DNA of 64,000 bases from Phaseolus vulgaris (taxonomy: Eukaryota; Streptophyta; Magnoliopsida; Fabales; Fabaceae). Shown here in pieces: positions 31,690 through 43,216 of the stretch. A program made the position numbers and the translations under genes. Below the pieces are notes generated by a model. That model was not told the DNA's origin and did no database searches. It worked only from the letters and a program-made list of their open reading frames with translations. Position 1 is the first letter of the stretch. Every line of letters starts with the position of its first letter. Location: contig NC_023759.2 in NCBI RefSeq assembly GCF_000499845.2, positions 22,625,069 to 22,689,068 on the forward strand, read 5' to 3'.

Positions 31690-32820
31690 AGAGTGGCCTG
31701 TTTTTGCTTTTCGTATGAACATTTGGACATGTACAGGATTGTCTTTTTGTTTAGTTCGCAACTATCATGAACTTTACTTGTAACCATAACTCTGGATTTA
31801 CGCTTTGTTTTATGTTAAACGCTACCCGCTTCATTTTTTGCATGCTTGCGTCTGCTTTTGCTTTTTTTTTGTTATGCTTCGTGCGTCGCATTCAACACTC
31901 GCCTCCATCGTGTTTGATCTTAACCCTTTAAGTAGGGCGTGCTCTTCTCTTCTATTCTCCATTTTTCCCCTTCGAGTCGTGATGCATATTCTTCTCCCGA
32001 TCCTTTTACTCATAGTCTCGCTTGCTCTTTGTACCTGTGAGGGATGTTTATACATTTGAGCTTTCTCGCCTGAACCTTCAACGACTTCAATCTGGGTTTA
32101 CTAGAAAAATAGGCGATGCGCTTTTTTGGGCGATGTCTTTCTTGGGAGACGCCTCTGCGAGGCGATGACTCGAGCTGTCTCTTGGGCGACGCCTCAGCGG
32201 GGTGATGACTTGAGCGGTCAACCTATTGCCTCTGACCTTTGGTCAGCGAAAAGACTAATGGCTCGCCCCATTATCCACGTGGCATTTCTTGCTGACGTGA
32301 CATTCCTTTGTTCAGTTTGACTTGACACTCTCTGAACATTTGACGCGACGTTCTCTGTGCTTGACGTTTTAAGTTATGCTTTAATCTCTTGACACGTGGC
32401 TTGATCGCACGGCTATTACTTAGCGCTTCTCGCGCTTCTCAAGTTAACGTTGCATCTTTCAAAAACGCGCGCTCCAAACCACTGTTTCATTCACTCTTCG
32501 CATTCTCTCCACTGTTCATCTTCTCAAGCTCTCTCTGCAACCCTCGCTTTCTCTCTTCGCATTTTCGGTCTCCAAATCTCCGATAGTAAAAAAGGTATGA
32601 CCTTTTCTCCTTCACTGGCTCCCTCTTTAAACTTTTGTATTGCTGCAACTGCCTGGGACTATTTACTTTCGATGTATTTCTGGTATTCCCTTTCTCATTT
32701 CCCCGTCTCCCCCCTTTTGAACTTCTCGAGTGGGTAGGGATTTTCGTAGGGTTTTTCTCCTTTTTCTTCTTTACCTTGCTTGCTGAATCCTTTTCTCTTC
32801 TTCATTCTTCAGCTTCGCCA
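31690..32820 (+). other. Spacer and duplicated leader between antisense ORFs A and B
   Basis: 31690-32090 resembles the 3' flank of copy B. 32100-32260 repeats a piece of LTR-edge sequence (GGCGATGCC units, then TTTGGTCAGCGAAAAGACTAA, like 30223-30290). 32260-32820 is a leader similar to the one before copy A. This shows that a whole LTR-edge/leader/ORF module was duplicated. Confidence 0.6.
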
Positions 32821-35031
32821 ATGGCACGTACAAAAATGACGGCCAACCCCCCTCCCCTCAATGTTAACTATAGAGACCTGTACTCATGGGCTCCGGTCGA
32901 ACTGCTCGACGAATGTTCGAGCCTGGTGTCCACCAAAGCTTGGAGGGACCACATAGGGGAGCCATGTACTTACGACCATCGTGCCTTCGGGAAAAGGCAC
33001 GATGACGATATCACAGTGCTCCCCTGCACTCTAGGGGAGCTCGTATGTGGAGACGAGAGGGCTAATAACGGGGTCCCTTTCTTCTATTTTTACCAAGTCG
33101 TCTTCAAGCGTATTGGGACGCGCCTGCCATTCTCCCAATTTGAGAGGGAGTTGTTGACGGAGATTAACATTGCCCCGGCCCAATTGCACCCCAACGACTG
33201 GGCTTTCGTCAAGGCCTTCGGTGTCTTGTGCGGGTTCTTTGGATGCACGCCCTCTGTTGATATTTTCCTGCACTTTTTTGAAGTGAAGAAGCAGGGGAAG
33301 AGCCTCTGGGTGAGCCTCAGCAACATCCCTGGAAGGGTCCTCCTATCTCTCTTCCAACAATCTTTCAAGGGGTGGAAGGGCAGATTCTTTAAGGTTTGCT
33401 GCTCTGACTACGACCCCTCTGCTCTCGATGGCTTTCCCCTATACTGGGTAAAAGAGGTTAAGACCGTGAAGCCTAAATCACTGGACGAATTACACTCGAA
33501 CGATCGAGAGGCTTGTCAGATCTTGACCAGCGTGGGGGGCTTCGAAATCGCCACTCTGATAAATCTAGAGTTCAATGCCGATGCTCTAGCAAAATATATA
33601 AGTATGAATGTCCCTTCTTATAACTTTCTGGCCTTTGTTTTTGTTGGATTCTCGCTTGATGCATAACTGGTCTGCTCTTTTGCATTTTAACTTTAGCCTG
33701 TGCCTAACCTCTGCTATATTTGTCTTCCCGGTGTAGATTCTAAGATGGATAGGCAGCGACGGCTGCGACTGGCCCAGGTGCTGAAGTCCAAGGAAGAGAC
33801 TTTGGCGTCTCCACCCTCAACTTCTTCCGCACCTCCATCTTCTCCTAACCCCCAACCTCAACCTTCTACAACACCAACAACTCCAACAAACCCAGCTTCT
33901 CCACTTCCGAGTTCACCACCTCCTATCGCAGCCGTGCCTCTCGCTCTGGTCGAGGCGGGTGCTTCCTCAACCCCCCTTGACAAGGGTAAGAAAGTGGTGG
34001 AGATCGTTTCTGATGATGAGGACTCTGCTGAGGGGCAAGTCTTCAAGCGATGGAGAACCTAGCATGCCCCTCAGATGGTTACCTCCGCTGCTTCCTCCTC
34101 TCATGGGGCCGAATCTTTAAGGGAGGATCCGCCGAGCGCCACTTCCCCTCCTCAATCAGTGCATCAAGAGGGAGGGTTTGAAGCTGAACCCGTAGGCGTT
34201 CTTCCACCAGCCCCAGACCTTCCTCTCCCCATGCAAGAGTCATTAAGGGGATTTCTGAGCCTGGGATCTTCTGGTAGTCAAACTGAAGAGCCCCAGAGGG
34301 AGAGCATGTATTATTACATGGGCCTCTTCATGTCCTGCGCCTACACCTGGCACAAACAATCTAGGGCTAAAACCGCTCAGAATTCTGCCTTTCAAGCACT
34401 GAAGAAGGAAGTTGCTTCCTTAAAAGAGGATAAGGAGAAACTAAAAGAGGAGAATGAAAGGCTGGCGGCCCATTGGGGGCGTCAAGAGGGTGCATATAAG
34501 GAGTCACTGGGGGTGGCGCAGAAAGCAAGGGAGGAGGCCAACAAACGGCTGCACGAGGCGGCTCAAGCCCATACAGGGCTTCTCAATGAAGTGGTCCCCC
34601 TCCGCTCAAAGATCGCTGATCTTGAGGTGGCTGCAGAAACTGCTAGGGCATATCAGAAGAAACTCGAGGACCAGTGTGTGGACCGGGAGCAGAAGCTGGA
34701 GAAGACGGAGGTTGCTCTCGCGAACAAAACTAATGAGTGTTCCCGATTAACCACTGAGAATGCTTCCCTCCAAACCAAAGTCCAAGAGTTGACTTCTGCC
34801 CTGGCCTCCAAGGACAAAGAGATGACCGCTCAAGCTGCCACCTTCAAAGTCGCGGAGGAGAAGCTGATAGGGGAGGCTGCGACCGGTTTCGCCGACGGGT
34901 TCAAGTTGCCTGTGCAAACCTCGGCATCGATGTCTTTGGGTGCAGTCCCTTTAATGAAGTGGTTGATGGCAAGCTTGTTTCAGCAAATAACCTTCTCCTT
35001 TCGCTTAATTTGTAATCGTTACGAACCTTGA
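32821..35031 (+). pseudogene. Antisense ORF copy B of gypsy element 2 (nearly intact)
   Basis: Exon 1 32821-33601 (MARTKMTANPPPLNVNYRDL...) encodes a globular N-terminal domain of about 260 residues, as in the family called putative gypsy type transposon. A 135-bp intron (33602-33736, phase 1) follows. Exon 2 begins 33737 with a basic stretch, then a Ser/Pro-rich linker (33780-33960), an acidic patch, and a long heptad-rich coiled coil (about 34370-34870). One TAG at 34060-34062 interrupts the frame where CAG is likely, and a frameshift near 34910 alters the C-terminus. It reads opposite to gag-pol. Such antisense ORFs are known from Tat elements; no biochemical role is established. Confidence 0.78.
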
Positions 35032-35580
35032 CTTGTAATTGCAACCTTCGATTTATTTCACTGCTTCCTTAAACTTTATTTTCATATTCATGTCCGCTCC
35101 TAACTTCTTTCGCACTTTTATCCGTTTCTGCTTTCTTTTCTATATCAAAGGCCCAACTGGTACTTGCCTTGAACGCATTTTTTGTTGGCTTCGCCTTTAT
35201 TCTTTAGGTAGCGCGTGCCTCTCCCTCTTATTCTTTCTTCTTAAGGCAGGAGGCACACCCTTTAATGACTCACGCTTCTACGCTTCTTCCTCTTGATCTT
35301 CTTTTTCTTTCTGAACTTGTGAAATCTCCAACCTGCTTCCTACTTACCTTTCTTGAGCCCAGGGTGCTCCTAGCCGAAGGCAGTACTGACCTTCTCATTG
35401 ATTTAGGATGAAAAAGGGGGTCTCTTCTTGTTTGGCCTCGACATCGCTCACGGGCGTGGAGGTTTTATCTTACTTGTACTGGGCATCTACGCTTGGGAGA
35501 GACCTGCTCTGGGTGTCCTCAGCGTGTCGTCCATGGGATGTCTAAAACACCACGGTGTAACGTCCCGAACATCGGACGCT
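35032..35580. other. Untranslated spacer of gypsy element 2
   Basis: Lies between antisense ORF B and the tandem array. T-rich on the plus strand at the left; no protein similarity. Confidence 0.5.
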
Positions 35581-36098
35581 GGGGCTAGCTGTTCACTCTT
35601 GAGGAGGGGGCGTCCCGAAGGAATCCCTTAACCCCTGCTCAAGGACTAAGCGGCCGGACTTGAACTCGTACTGATACCTGACACCGGGGTTAGCTGTTCA
35701 TACTTGAGGAGGGGGCGTCCCGAAGGAATCCCTTAACCCCTGATCAAGGACTAAACGCCCGGATTTTAACTCGCACTGATATCTAATACCGGGGCTAGCT
35801 GTTCATACTTGAGGAGGGGGCGTCCCGAAGGAATCCCTTAACCCCTGATCAAGGACTAAACGCCCGGATTTTAACTCGCATTGATATCTAATACCGGGGC
35901 TAGCTGTTCATACTTGAGGAGGGGGCGTCCCGAAGGAATCCCTTAACCCCTGATCAAGGACTAAACGCCCGGATTTTAACTCGCATTGATATCTAATACC
36001 GGGGCTAGCTGTTCATATTTGAGGAGGGGGCGTCCCGAAGGAATCCCTTAACCCCTGATCAAGGACTAAATGCCCGGATTTTAACTCGCACTGACGTA
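35581..36098. repeat. 105-bp tandem array, five copies
   Basis: Units start at 35581, 35686, 35791, 35896 and 36001, all exactly 105 bp apart, each containing GGGGCTAGCTGTTCATACTT, GAGGAGGGGGCGTCCCGAAG and CCCTTAACCCCTGATCAAGG. The last three are almost identical. The array lies in the 3' non-coding region of the gypsy element. Confidence 0.97.
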
Positions 36099-36130
36099 CC
36101 TGGTATCTTTGATTTTCGTTTGATTGTTTG

Positions 36131-36344
36131 GTGGCGACGCCTCGTCTCGGTGGCGCTTTATCTTTGATGATGCCTCCTCTTGGCGACGCCTTATCTTGGC
36201 GACGCCTTATCCGGGCGACGCCTTATCTTTGCGACGCCTTACTTTGGCGACGCCTTATCTTGGCGACGCCCCATCTTGGTGACACCTTACCTTGGCGACG
36301 CCTCATCTTGGCGACACCTTACCTTGGCGACGCCTTATCTTCGT
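36131..36344. repeat. 18-bp minisatellite, TTGGCGACGCCTTATC-type
   Basis: About eleven degenerate copies of a roughly 17-18-bp unit with core GGCGACGCC. The same core occurs in the LTRs at 30070-30122, 43990-44070 and 19120-19275, and as ACATCGCC variants at 51100-51150. Confidence 0.9.
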
Positions 36345-36572
36345 CTTTGTTTTTAATTTTTGATCTTTACATGAAAGGGAAAACTAAGGTATGAATATCT
36401 TAAACTTTTCTTTTCTTTATTTGGGTGACCTCGTTAAAAAACCCCCGGGGGGAAAAAGAGTGTCCCCTTTATAAACTTCGACTGGAAAGAACATCAACTG
36501 AAATAAAACTTTAAATTTGCTGCATTCCAACTACGTGGGATGGGGCTCCCTTCTAGAGTTTCTAGTTTATAC

Positions 36573-37724
36573 TGATCCGATCGGTCATCGGTAGTCGATG
36601 ACGTCAGCAGCAGAGAACCACATGGACCACTCGCGAGGTGACACGCGAATCAGGTGATAGGTAGATCGGTTGTCACTAACCAAATGACCACCGACAGATC
36701 AGGCGGCAGAGAAGTCAGGGGACAGATCACCCAGAACGGTGATCGGTGGTCAGTAACCAAGTGGCCACCAACAGACCAGTTCCCAGATGAACGCGGGAAG
36801 CAATAGAGCACCGATCAGTCATCGGGTGCATGGTCATCGGGGTCTCGTGTTACACGCAGTTAAACTGGGACTGAGGTTCCCAGCGTGAGCGTTACGCATG
36901 GACCTCGCATGAGCACATCTCAGGGAATCATGCACGAGAGTGGCCTGAGGGAGCTAGTAAACCAGTCAGTGATTGGTGACTTCCTCAACCCATTACGTGC
37001 GTGACACCGTGAAGGGTAAGCCGTTTACGCAGAGAGCAACGTTTGGTGAGTGTGCCTAGACCAGCCACACCTGGCGTTCTCCTAAGAGTATGCGATTTAC
37101 CCAGATGGAAGAAATATCCTAAGTTACTCCGCAAGGGCGTAACTTAGGCACACAAGAGAAGCGCTAGAGCCCTTCCAGTAAGTGACACGTGTGTGGTTAG
37201 ATGTGAGTTGCATGCCTCCACGTGTCATCATCTGAGAGGGGTGCGGTCCAGATAAAGGTGCACTCCGTACCACTAAGGGTACAGACAGGCGCAGCCAAGC
37301 GTAGAGACGCGCAGACATGCACAGACTCTCACGCTCTCACTCTACTGATTCTAGAGGTACGTTGTCGCAGAAAAGCGTAACAGGGTTCTAGCACATGTTA
37401 GAGAGGCATAACAGAATTCTGTTAGGCCCAGATGCAGGCAGAGACATAAAAGAGAGAATCAGGGTGAGAGTCGGGGATACGAGAAAAAAGAGAGCAAGAG
37501 TTTTTCACACACACTACTAGTTTTTCTCATTTGGTGGTTCTGTGGTCTAACTTGATCGTCGGAGTGCAAACGACCGCTAGAGGCGCCGTCTGTGTGTTTT
37601 GCAGGTCACGTTTGGAGATCCAAGAGAAGGTTCTGAAGGTGATTTTGCAGAGAACACAGTCGTGTAGACGGGACAGAGAGTGCTACAAAGCGATTCCTCC
37701 ACGTTCGAGTTGTCGGCAGGATCA
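36573..37724 (+). mobile_element. Solo LTR inside the integrase end of gypsy element 2
   Basis: Starts TGATCCGATCGGTCATCGG, ends TTGTCGGCAGGATCA, flanked by TATAC (36568-36572 and 37725-37729). Oriented plus, opposite to its host. Conserved block at 37548-37606. The end GGCAGGATCA is shared with the solo LTR at 58087-58905, so they belong to one family. Integrase codons stop at its right edge and resume to its left, ending with a TGA at 36494-36496. Confidence 0.9.
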
Positions 37725-37729
37725 TATAC

Positions 37730-38565
37730 GAACCATTCCCTTTGGTTTTGGTTATTCTAAACGGTCCGGTCCACTTGGGAGATAATTTATTTTCTAGCTC
37801 GTAAGGATGAGCTTTCCTCATGACCAAATCGCCAACATGGAAATGTCGTAGCTTCACTTTGGAGCTATACTGCCGCTCCGCTCTTCTCTTCACAGCCTCT
37901 GCTTTGATCTTCGCTTCTTCCCTGGCTTCGTCTATCAGGTCCAGGTTCACCCTCTTTTCCTCGTTGGATTCCTCTGCTACGAAGCCTAGGAAGCGGGGTG
38001 AGCTTTCGTGGATTTCCACCGGGATCATGGCGTCCGATCCATATACTAAGCTGAAAGGTGTCTCCATGATGGAGGACTGAGGCGTGGTGTGGTAAGCCCG
38101 TACGATCCTTGACACCTCTTCAGCCCACGCCTCTTTAGCCTTCTCTAATTTGCGCTTCAAACCTCTCAACAAAACTCTGTTTGCCGACTCGACCTACCCA
38201 TTCGTCTGGGGGTGTTCGACTGACGCAAACACCTACTTGATTCCGACTTTCGTGCATAGCTTCCCCAATTGTTGGCTTGCGAACTGGGAACCATTGTCTG
38301 AAATAAGACGCCTTGGCACCCCAAAACGACACACGATGTTCTTCCAAACAAAGTGTTGTACCTTGTGCGCGGTGATCTGTGCTACTGGTTCGGCCTCTAT
38401 CCACTTGGTGAAGTATTCGATGGCAACGATCAAGTACTTCATCTGTCTTATCGCCAATGGGAATGGACCTAGGATGTCAATCCCCCAAGTATGGAAAGGC
38501 CATGGGCTGTGTATGGATCTCAGTTCTTCTGGCGGCGCCTTGTGCCAATCAGCGTGCATCTGACA
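37730..38565 (-). pseudogene. Integrase of gypsy element 2 (core and C-terminal domain)
   Basis: Minus strand. Core residues are visible: Asp in GIDILGPFP, Asp in ISDNGSQF, and Glu in VESANR, with the C-terminal domain (FHVGDLVMRKA, KLSPKWTGPF) following. TAG stops at 38233-38235 and 38194-38196 fall where Gln is expected (before VFASVEHP and within NG-VES). The N-terminal His/Cys finger lies just upstream across a TAG at 38566-38568. The final codons are separated by the solo LTR 36573-37724. It would insert element cDNA into chromosomes; this copy is inactive. Confidence 0.88.
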
Positions 38566-39774
38566 CTACTTGCAATGCAGGGCATATCGCACGCAATCCT
38601 CTCTTACTGTTGGCCAGAAGAAACCCGCACGTATCACCTTGGATGCTAAGGATCTTCCTCCCACGTGGCTCCCACAAATGCCTTCGTGAAGTTCAACCAT
38701 TTTCCTGGTGCACTCGTCACCGCTTACACATGTCAAGATAGGGTGCGTAAACCCATGCCTGAACAATATCCCATCCACCAAGGTGTACCTGGCGGCGTTC
38801 CTCTTGACCCTCTTGCCCTCCTCCGACTCTGCTGGGAGAATTCCGTCCGCCATGTATCGCCTGTAAGGGGTCATCCAAGTGTCGCCTTCCTCCAAAGTGC
38901 ATACTTGTACACCCCTTTCCTCATTTGGCGAGGCTGCATAAGTACTAATGCAGGGTGCCCTCGCCGTGTCTTGACTCAGAGAGCGATGGTTACGTGGAAT
39001 TCCCCTTGCTGTGCTAACGTGGATGACATCTACCCTGTTGTCTGTAACAAACTTTCGCGGCGTTTTGAGGGTCTCTTGAATTACAGTCCTCTGCCTTCCC
39101 CCTTTGCCTGAGTTGGCCAGCCTGGCGAGCAGGTCAGCTCTGGCATTTTGCTCCCTGGGGACGTGGACTAGCTCAAACGCAGCGAAGGCTCTCTTCAACA
39201 TCTCGACGTACCTCAAGTACGCGACCATTTGTGGATCCTTCGCTTGATATTCTCCCGTTACTTGACCTGTGACCAGCTGTGAGTCACTCTTTGCCAAGAG
39301 GTTCTGAGCACCCATTTCTTTAGCCAAGAGCATTCCAGCAATCAACGCTTCGTACTTCGCCTGGTTGTTGCTTGCTTTGAAGGCGAAGCGTAGAGCCTGC
39401 TCGATCAACACTCCATTAGGCCCTTCCAAGATAATTCCAGCACCGCTCCCTTGCTGGTTGGAAGACCCATCTACCGAGAGCATCCACTGTGCTCCTAACT
39501 CCACCCCTTCAGGGTCTCCTCCTGGTGAAAGTTCTGCCACGAAGTCGGCATAGACTTGCCCTTTGATGGACCCCCTGGGCTCGTATTGGATATCGAACTC
39601 TAACAACTCGACCGCCCAGCGAACCATTCTCCCCGCTACATCTGGCTTCTGAAGCACCTTCTGGATGGGGAGATTCGTCATTACCACCACTGTGAAGCTG
39701 TGGAAATAGTGGCAGAACCTTCGTGCTGAGAATACCACTGCTAGCGCTGCCTTCTCTAGTGACTAGTATCTCAA
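38566..39774 (-). pseudogene. RNase H domains and integrase N-terminus of gypsy element 2
   Basis: Minus strand. The end of the classical gypsy RNase H (SLEKAALAVVFSARRFCHYF) is followed by a second, complete RNase H-like domain (WMLSVDGSSNQQGSGAGIIL, Asp in SVDGS, Glu in AKYEAL, Asp in AKSDSQLV), and then the integrase zinc-finger region ending CVRYALHCK. The extra RNase H is characteristic of the Tat group. The segment opens after stops at 39775-39777 (TAA) and 39763-39765 (TAG) and ends at the TAG 38566-38568. Confidence 0.88.
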
Positions 39775-40668
39775 TTATGGGCCTTGCAAGGCCTTGCTTA
39801 TGAAGTAAATGGGCTTTTGCACCTGGTTTTGTTCTTGGACCAGAACAGAGCTAATGGCCCACTCAGTCACCGCAAAGTACAAGCGGAGGGGGACGCCCAC
39901 TTGTGGCTTGCAAAGCACAGGTGGCGTCGCCAAGTACTCCTTCAACTTGAGAAACGCTGTTTCACACTCGTCTGTCCACGCAAAACAACTATTCCTCTTG
40001 AGGCATTGGAAGTAAGGGTGGCCCTTCTCTCCTCCAGCTGATACGAATCTCGATAATGCTGCCATTCGCCCTGTCAGTTGTTGAACTTCTTTCACTGAGG
40101 TTGGGCTCCTCATGGCGATGATGGCTGCACACTTGTCAGGGTTCGCCTCAATCCCCCTCTCTGTGAGCATGAACCCTAAGAACTTTCCTGCCTCTACGCC
40201 AAAGGCACACTTCTCTGGGTTTAACTTGAAGTGATACTTCGATATGGTAGCAAACAACTCTTCCAGATCAGCTGCATGCTGCCCTCTCTCGTGGGAAGTT
40301 ACCACCATGTCATCTACGTAGGCCTGCACGTTCCTTCCCAGCATAGGTGCAAGGACCTTGTCCATCAGTCTCTGGTAGGTGGTGCCTGCATTTTTCAAAC
40401 CAAACGACATTACCTTATAACAGTAGCTGCATGTCTCCGTCATGAACGCCGTTTTGCTCTCATCCCTGGGATGCATCTTGATCTGATTGTAGCCTGAGAA
40501 CGCATCCAAGAAACTCAACATCTTGCAGCCCGAGGCGCTGTCCACTAATGCGTCGATGTTGGGTAATGGGTACGAGTCCTTGGGGCATGCTTTGTTCAGA
40601 TCTGTGAAGTCAACGCACATCCTCCACTTCCCATCGCCTTCTTCACTAGGACTACGTTGGCTAGCCAC
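39775..40668 (-). pseudogene. Reverse transcriptase of gypsy element 2
   Basis: Minus strand. Shows the RT motifs KWRMCVDFTDLNKACPKDSY, LSFLDAFSGYNQI, MSFGLKNAGTTYQRLMD, the active site YVDD (within VQAYVDDMVVTS), and the thumb/connection leading into RNase H (PIYFISKALQGP). Joined to the upstream frame by a 1-nt frameshift near 40640. It copies element RNA into DNA in family members with an intact frame. Confidence 0.92.
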
Positions 40669-41345
40669 TCAGGGTATTGTATCTCCCTGATGTGTCCGGC
40701 GCTGAGCAGCTTCCGTGTTTCCTCCTTTACAATGAGGCATCGCTCTTCGTTGAACTTCCTCCTTCTTTGTCTCACAGGACGTACCTTTGCGTCCATGGTG
40801 AGATGGTGGCACAAGAAATCTGGGTCAATACCTGGAATATTCGCCGCAGTCCACGCGAAAGCGTCTAGGTGACGTGAGATTACTGCAGCTACCTCTTCTT
40901 GTTCTGCTTGGCTCAGCAAACGTCCTAATTTGAACACCTTACCCCCTATTTGTCTTTCTACTATGTTATCCTCTGGTCGGGGTCGCTCGTTCTGTACATT
41001 CTTTGCAAGAGACCCGTTCGTGGGGTCTTCTCCCATAGGCGTCGGCCCTGCGGATGCATCGGTCATCGCCTCCTCTGGTCCTCCTTCTGTGGGCGAGGCC
41101 TCTCCGTGTACTCCTTCTACCGGCGAGGCATCGCCGTCACTCCCTTCCGTATATGCCTCTTCCATAGGCGTCGGTCCTGCGAATGCATCGGGCATCGCCT
41201 CTTCTAACGGTCCTAACTCCAATTGCGAATTTGAAATGAATGGTCGCTCAATCACCATGACCACACCCCTCTTTGTCTTTAGGCTATTTTCATAGCATTT
41301 ACGGGCTTCTTCTTGATCTGACTTGATCACAATTACCTTACCGCT
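40640..41345 (-). pseudogene. Protease-RT linker and RT start of gypsy element 2
   Basis: Minus strand. Begins IKSDQEEARKCYENSLKTKR just after the protease, continues through an acidic linker with EGSDGDASP-type repeats, then the RT N-terminus (LDAFAWTAANIPGIDPDFLC, VRQRRRKFNEER). Separated from the protease frame by a 1-nt frameshift near 41345. Confidence 0.82.
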
Positions 41346-43111
41346 AAGATCTGCAACTTCATCTTCATGTGGCGCGTGGAGGACACTGCCCTCAATCTGT
41401 TCAAAGCAGGTCTTCCTAACAAAATGTTGTAGGCTGAGTTGGCGTTGACCACTAGGTACCGGATGTTCTCGGTGCGTGATGCTGTTCCATCAGTGAACGT
41501 TGTCCTCAGCTCCAAGTAACCTCGTACCTCGACTGGATTATCTGCAAATCCGTACAAGCATCCAGTATAGGGTCTCAAAAGATCAGGGGACAACTGTAGT
41601 TTGTTGAAAGTTGACCAGAACATGACATCTGCGGAACTGCCCTGGTCGACGAGAACCCTATGCACCTTCCTTCCTGCCGTGACTACTGAAATGACCACTG
41701 GGTCATTGTCGTGTGGGACCACATCCCGCAGGTCAGCCCTTGTGAAAACGAGGTCTGACTCCCATGGGTCGTCTGGAAATTCCTCTGCAACCGTACTCAC
41801 TGACCTTACATATTTCTTCCATTGAGAGGCGGTGGGCCCTCCTCCAGAAAAGCCTCCAGAGATGGTGTGTACTTCTCCGTGAGTTGGGACTTCATGCGCT
41901 TGACCTTCCTCTGGCGTCGCCGGGACTGTGGTCGTGGTGGACCCAGCGAGATAATCTTTCAAGAAACCATTCTTCACAAGCTCGTCCAACTGATAGCCCA
42001 TCGCCAAGCAGTTGTTAATATGGTGCCCAAACGCCTCGTGGAATTCGCACCATGATTCCTTGTGAGGCCCCAGAATTTTGTCAGACTTTACTGGTGGCCT
42101 CAACCTGTCAGCTATGTTGGGCACAACGATGAGGTCTTTGAGTTCCACCCTAAAGTTGTGCCTTAGTGGTCTACTTCCTTCTCTCCTTCCTTCGGCTCGA
42201 CCCCTTGGCGGGGCCCTCCTTGTCTCATAAGTGCGCTTTCTGTCTGAGTTCCTTTTCTCTGTGGCAGCTTCGTGGACCCTAGCAGGTTGTGTGCGTATCT
42301 GCGCCTTTGGTCGCGCGGGTGCAGCAATCGTGCACTTCTCGTATGCCTCGCCCTCCGAGGCAATGTGCTCTACCGCTTGACGCCTTACTTCAGCAAAAGT
42401 TTTGGGGCGGCTGCGGTTGAGTGATTTGCTAAAAGATCCAGGACACATCCCCTTCCTAAATGCGTACACGATCATGGGCTCTTCTGTGGTACCTACCTTT
42501 ACTACCTGCGCTCCGAAGCGACTTATGTATTCCTTCAGGGTCTCCCCTTGGAATTGTTTCACGTCGAAAAGGTCGTACGAGACTGGGGCTGAGGCTCTGT
42601 TGGCTAGATACTGCTCTCTAAATAGTCGTGAGAGCTGTGCGAAGGACGTGATGTGACCCTCTAGGAGGCAGATGAACCAATCCAGGGCCATCCCAGTCAA
42701 AGTGCTCATAAAGAGCTTGCATTTCACAGCATCAGAGCCGCCAACCAACATCATTTGTGTGTGGAACGCTGTGAGGTGTGCCTCGGGATCCTCCATCCCT
42801 GTGAAGGTTACCTAGGGCCCTGTGAACGTGTTGGGGATTGCTGTCTCTAAGATCGCCTGTGAGAACGGCGTTGTGAATTCCCTAGGTGGGTTGGCAGTCT
42901 CAGGCTCGTCTACATCGCGCCATCCACAACGTAACTCCTCATTGGCTCGGTGGAGTTCATCGTTTCTTGCCTGAGAAGCTGCAAGATGCGCCTGTATGCG
43001 CTCTTGCTCTGCCTTCGAGGCTGCCATTGCATCCTGCAGCCCTTGCATCATGCCCATGAGTTGTTGCATGGTCATCTCTTCGCTCCTAGCGCGTGCTGGT
43101 CTCGTGGTCAT
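41333..43111 (-). pseudogene. Gag-protease of gypsy element 2
   Basis: Minus strand from ATG 43109-43111 (MTTRPARARSEEM...). The N-terminal coiled coil is followed by a TAG at 42812-42814, then the retrotransposon gag core (DWFICLLEGHITSFAQLSRL) and a C-terminal zinc-binding region (CEFHEAFGHHINNC). The aspartic protease has VLVDQGSSADVMFW as active-site stretch and NILLGRPALNRL further on. Gag forms the virus-like particle; the protease processes the polyprotein. One stop and one downstream frameshift inactivate it. Confidence 0.9.
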
Positions 43112-43195
43112 GGTTTTCTAGAAACTATCTCAACTTATCTAGGTTTTAAGAACTGGAACTGAGAAACTTGCGTGGTGGGACTGACGTTTTAGATC

Positions 43196-43214
43196 GGCCC
43201 CACGGTGGGCGCTA
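43196..43214 (-). promoter_or_regulatory. Primer-binding site of gypsy element 2
   Basis: Directly inside the 5' LTR the minus strand reads TTTAGCGCCCACCGTGGGGC. Plant gypsy elements usually have TGGCGCC... here; the G to A change in the TGG is likely a mutation. The matching tRNA is not assigned. Confidence 0.6.
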
Positions 43215-43216
43215 AA

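Noticed and set aside
38194..42814. TAG readthrough or recoding of stops in element 2
   Set aside because: The stops are scattered, occur with frameshifts, and sit at Gln positions; mutation decay explains them without recoding.
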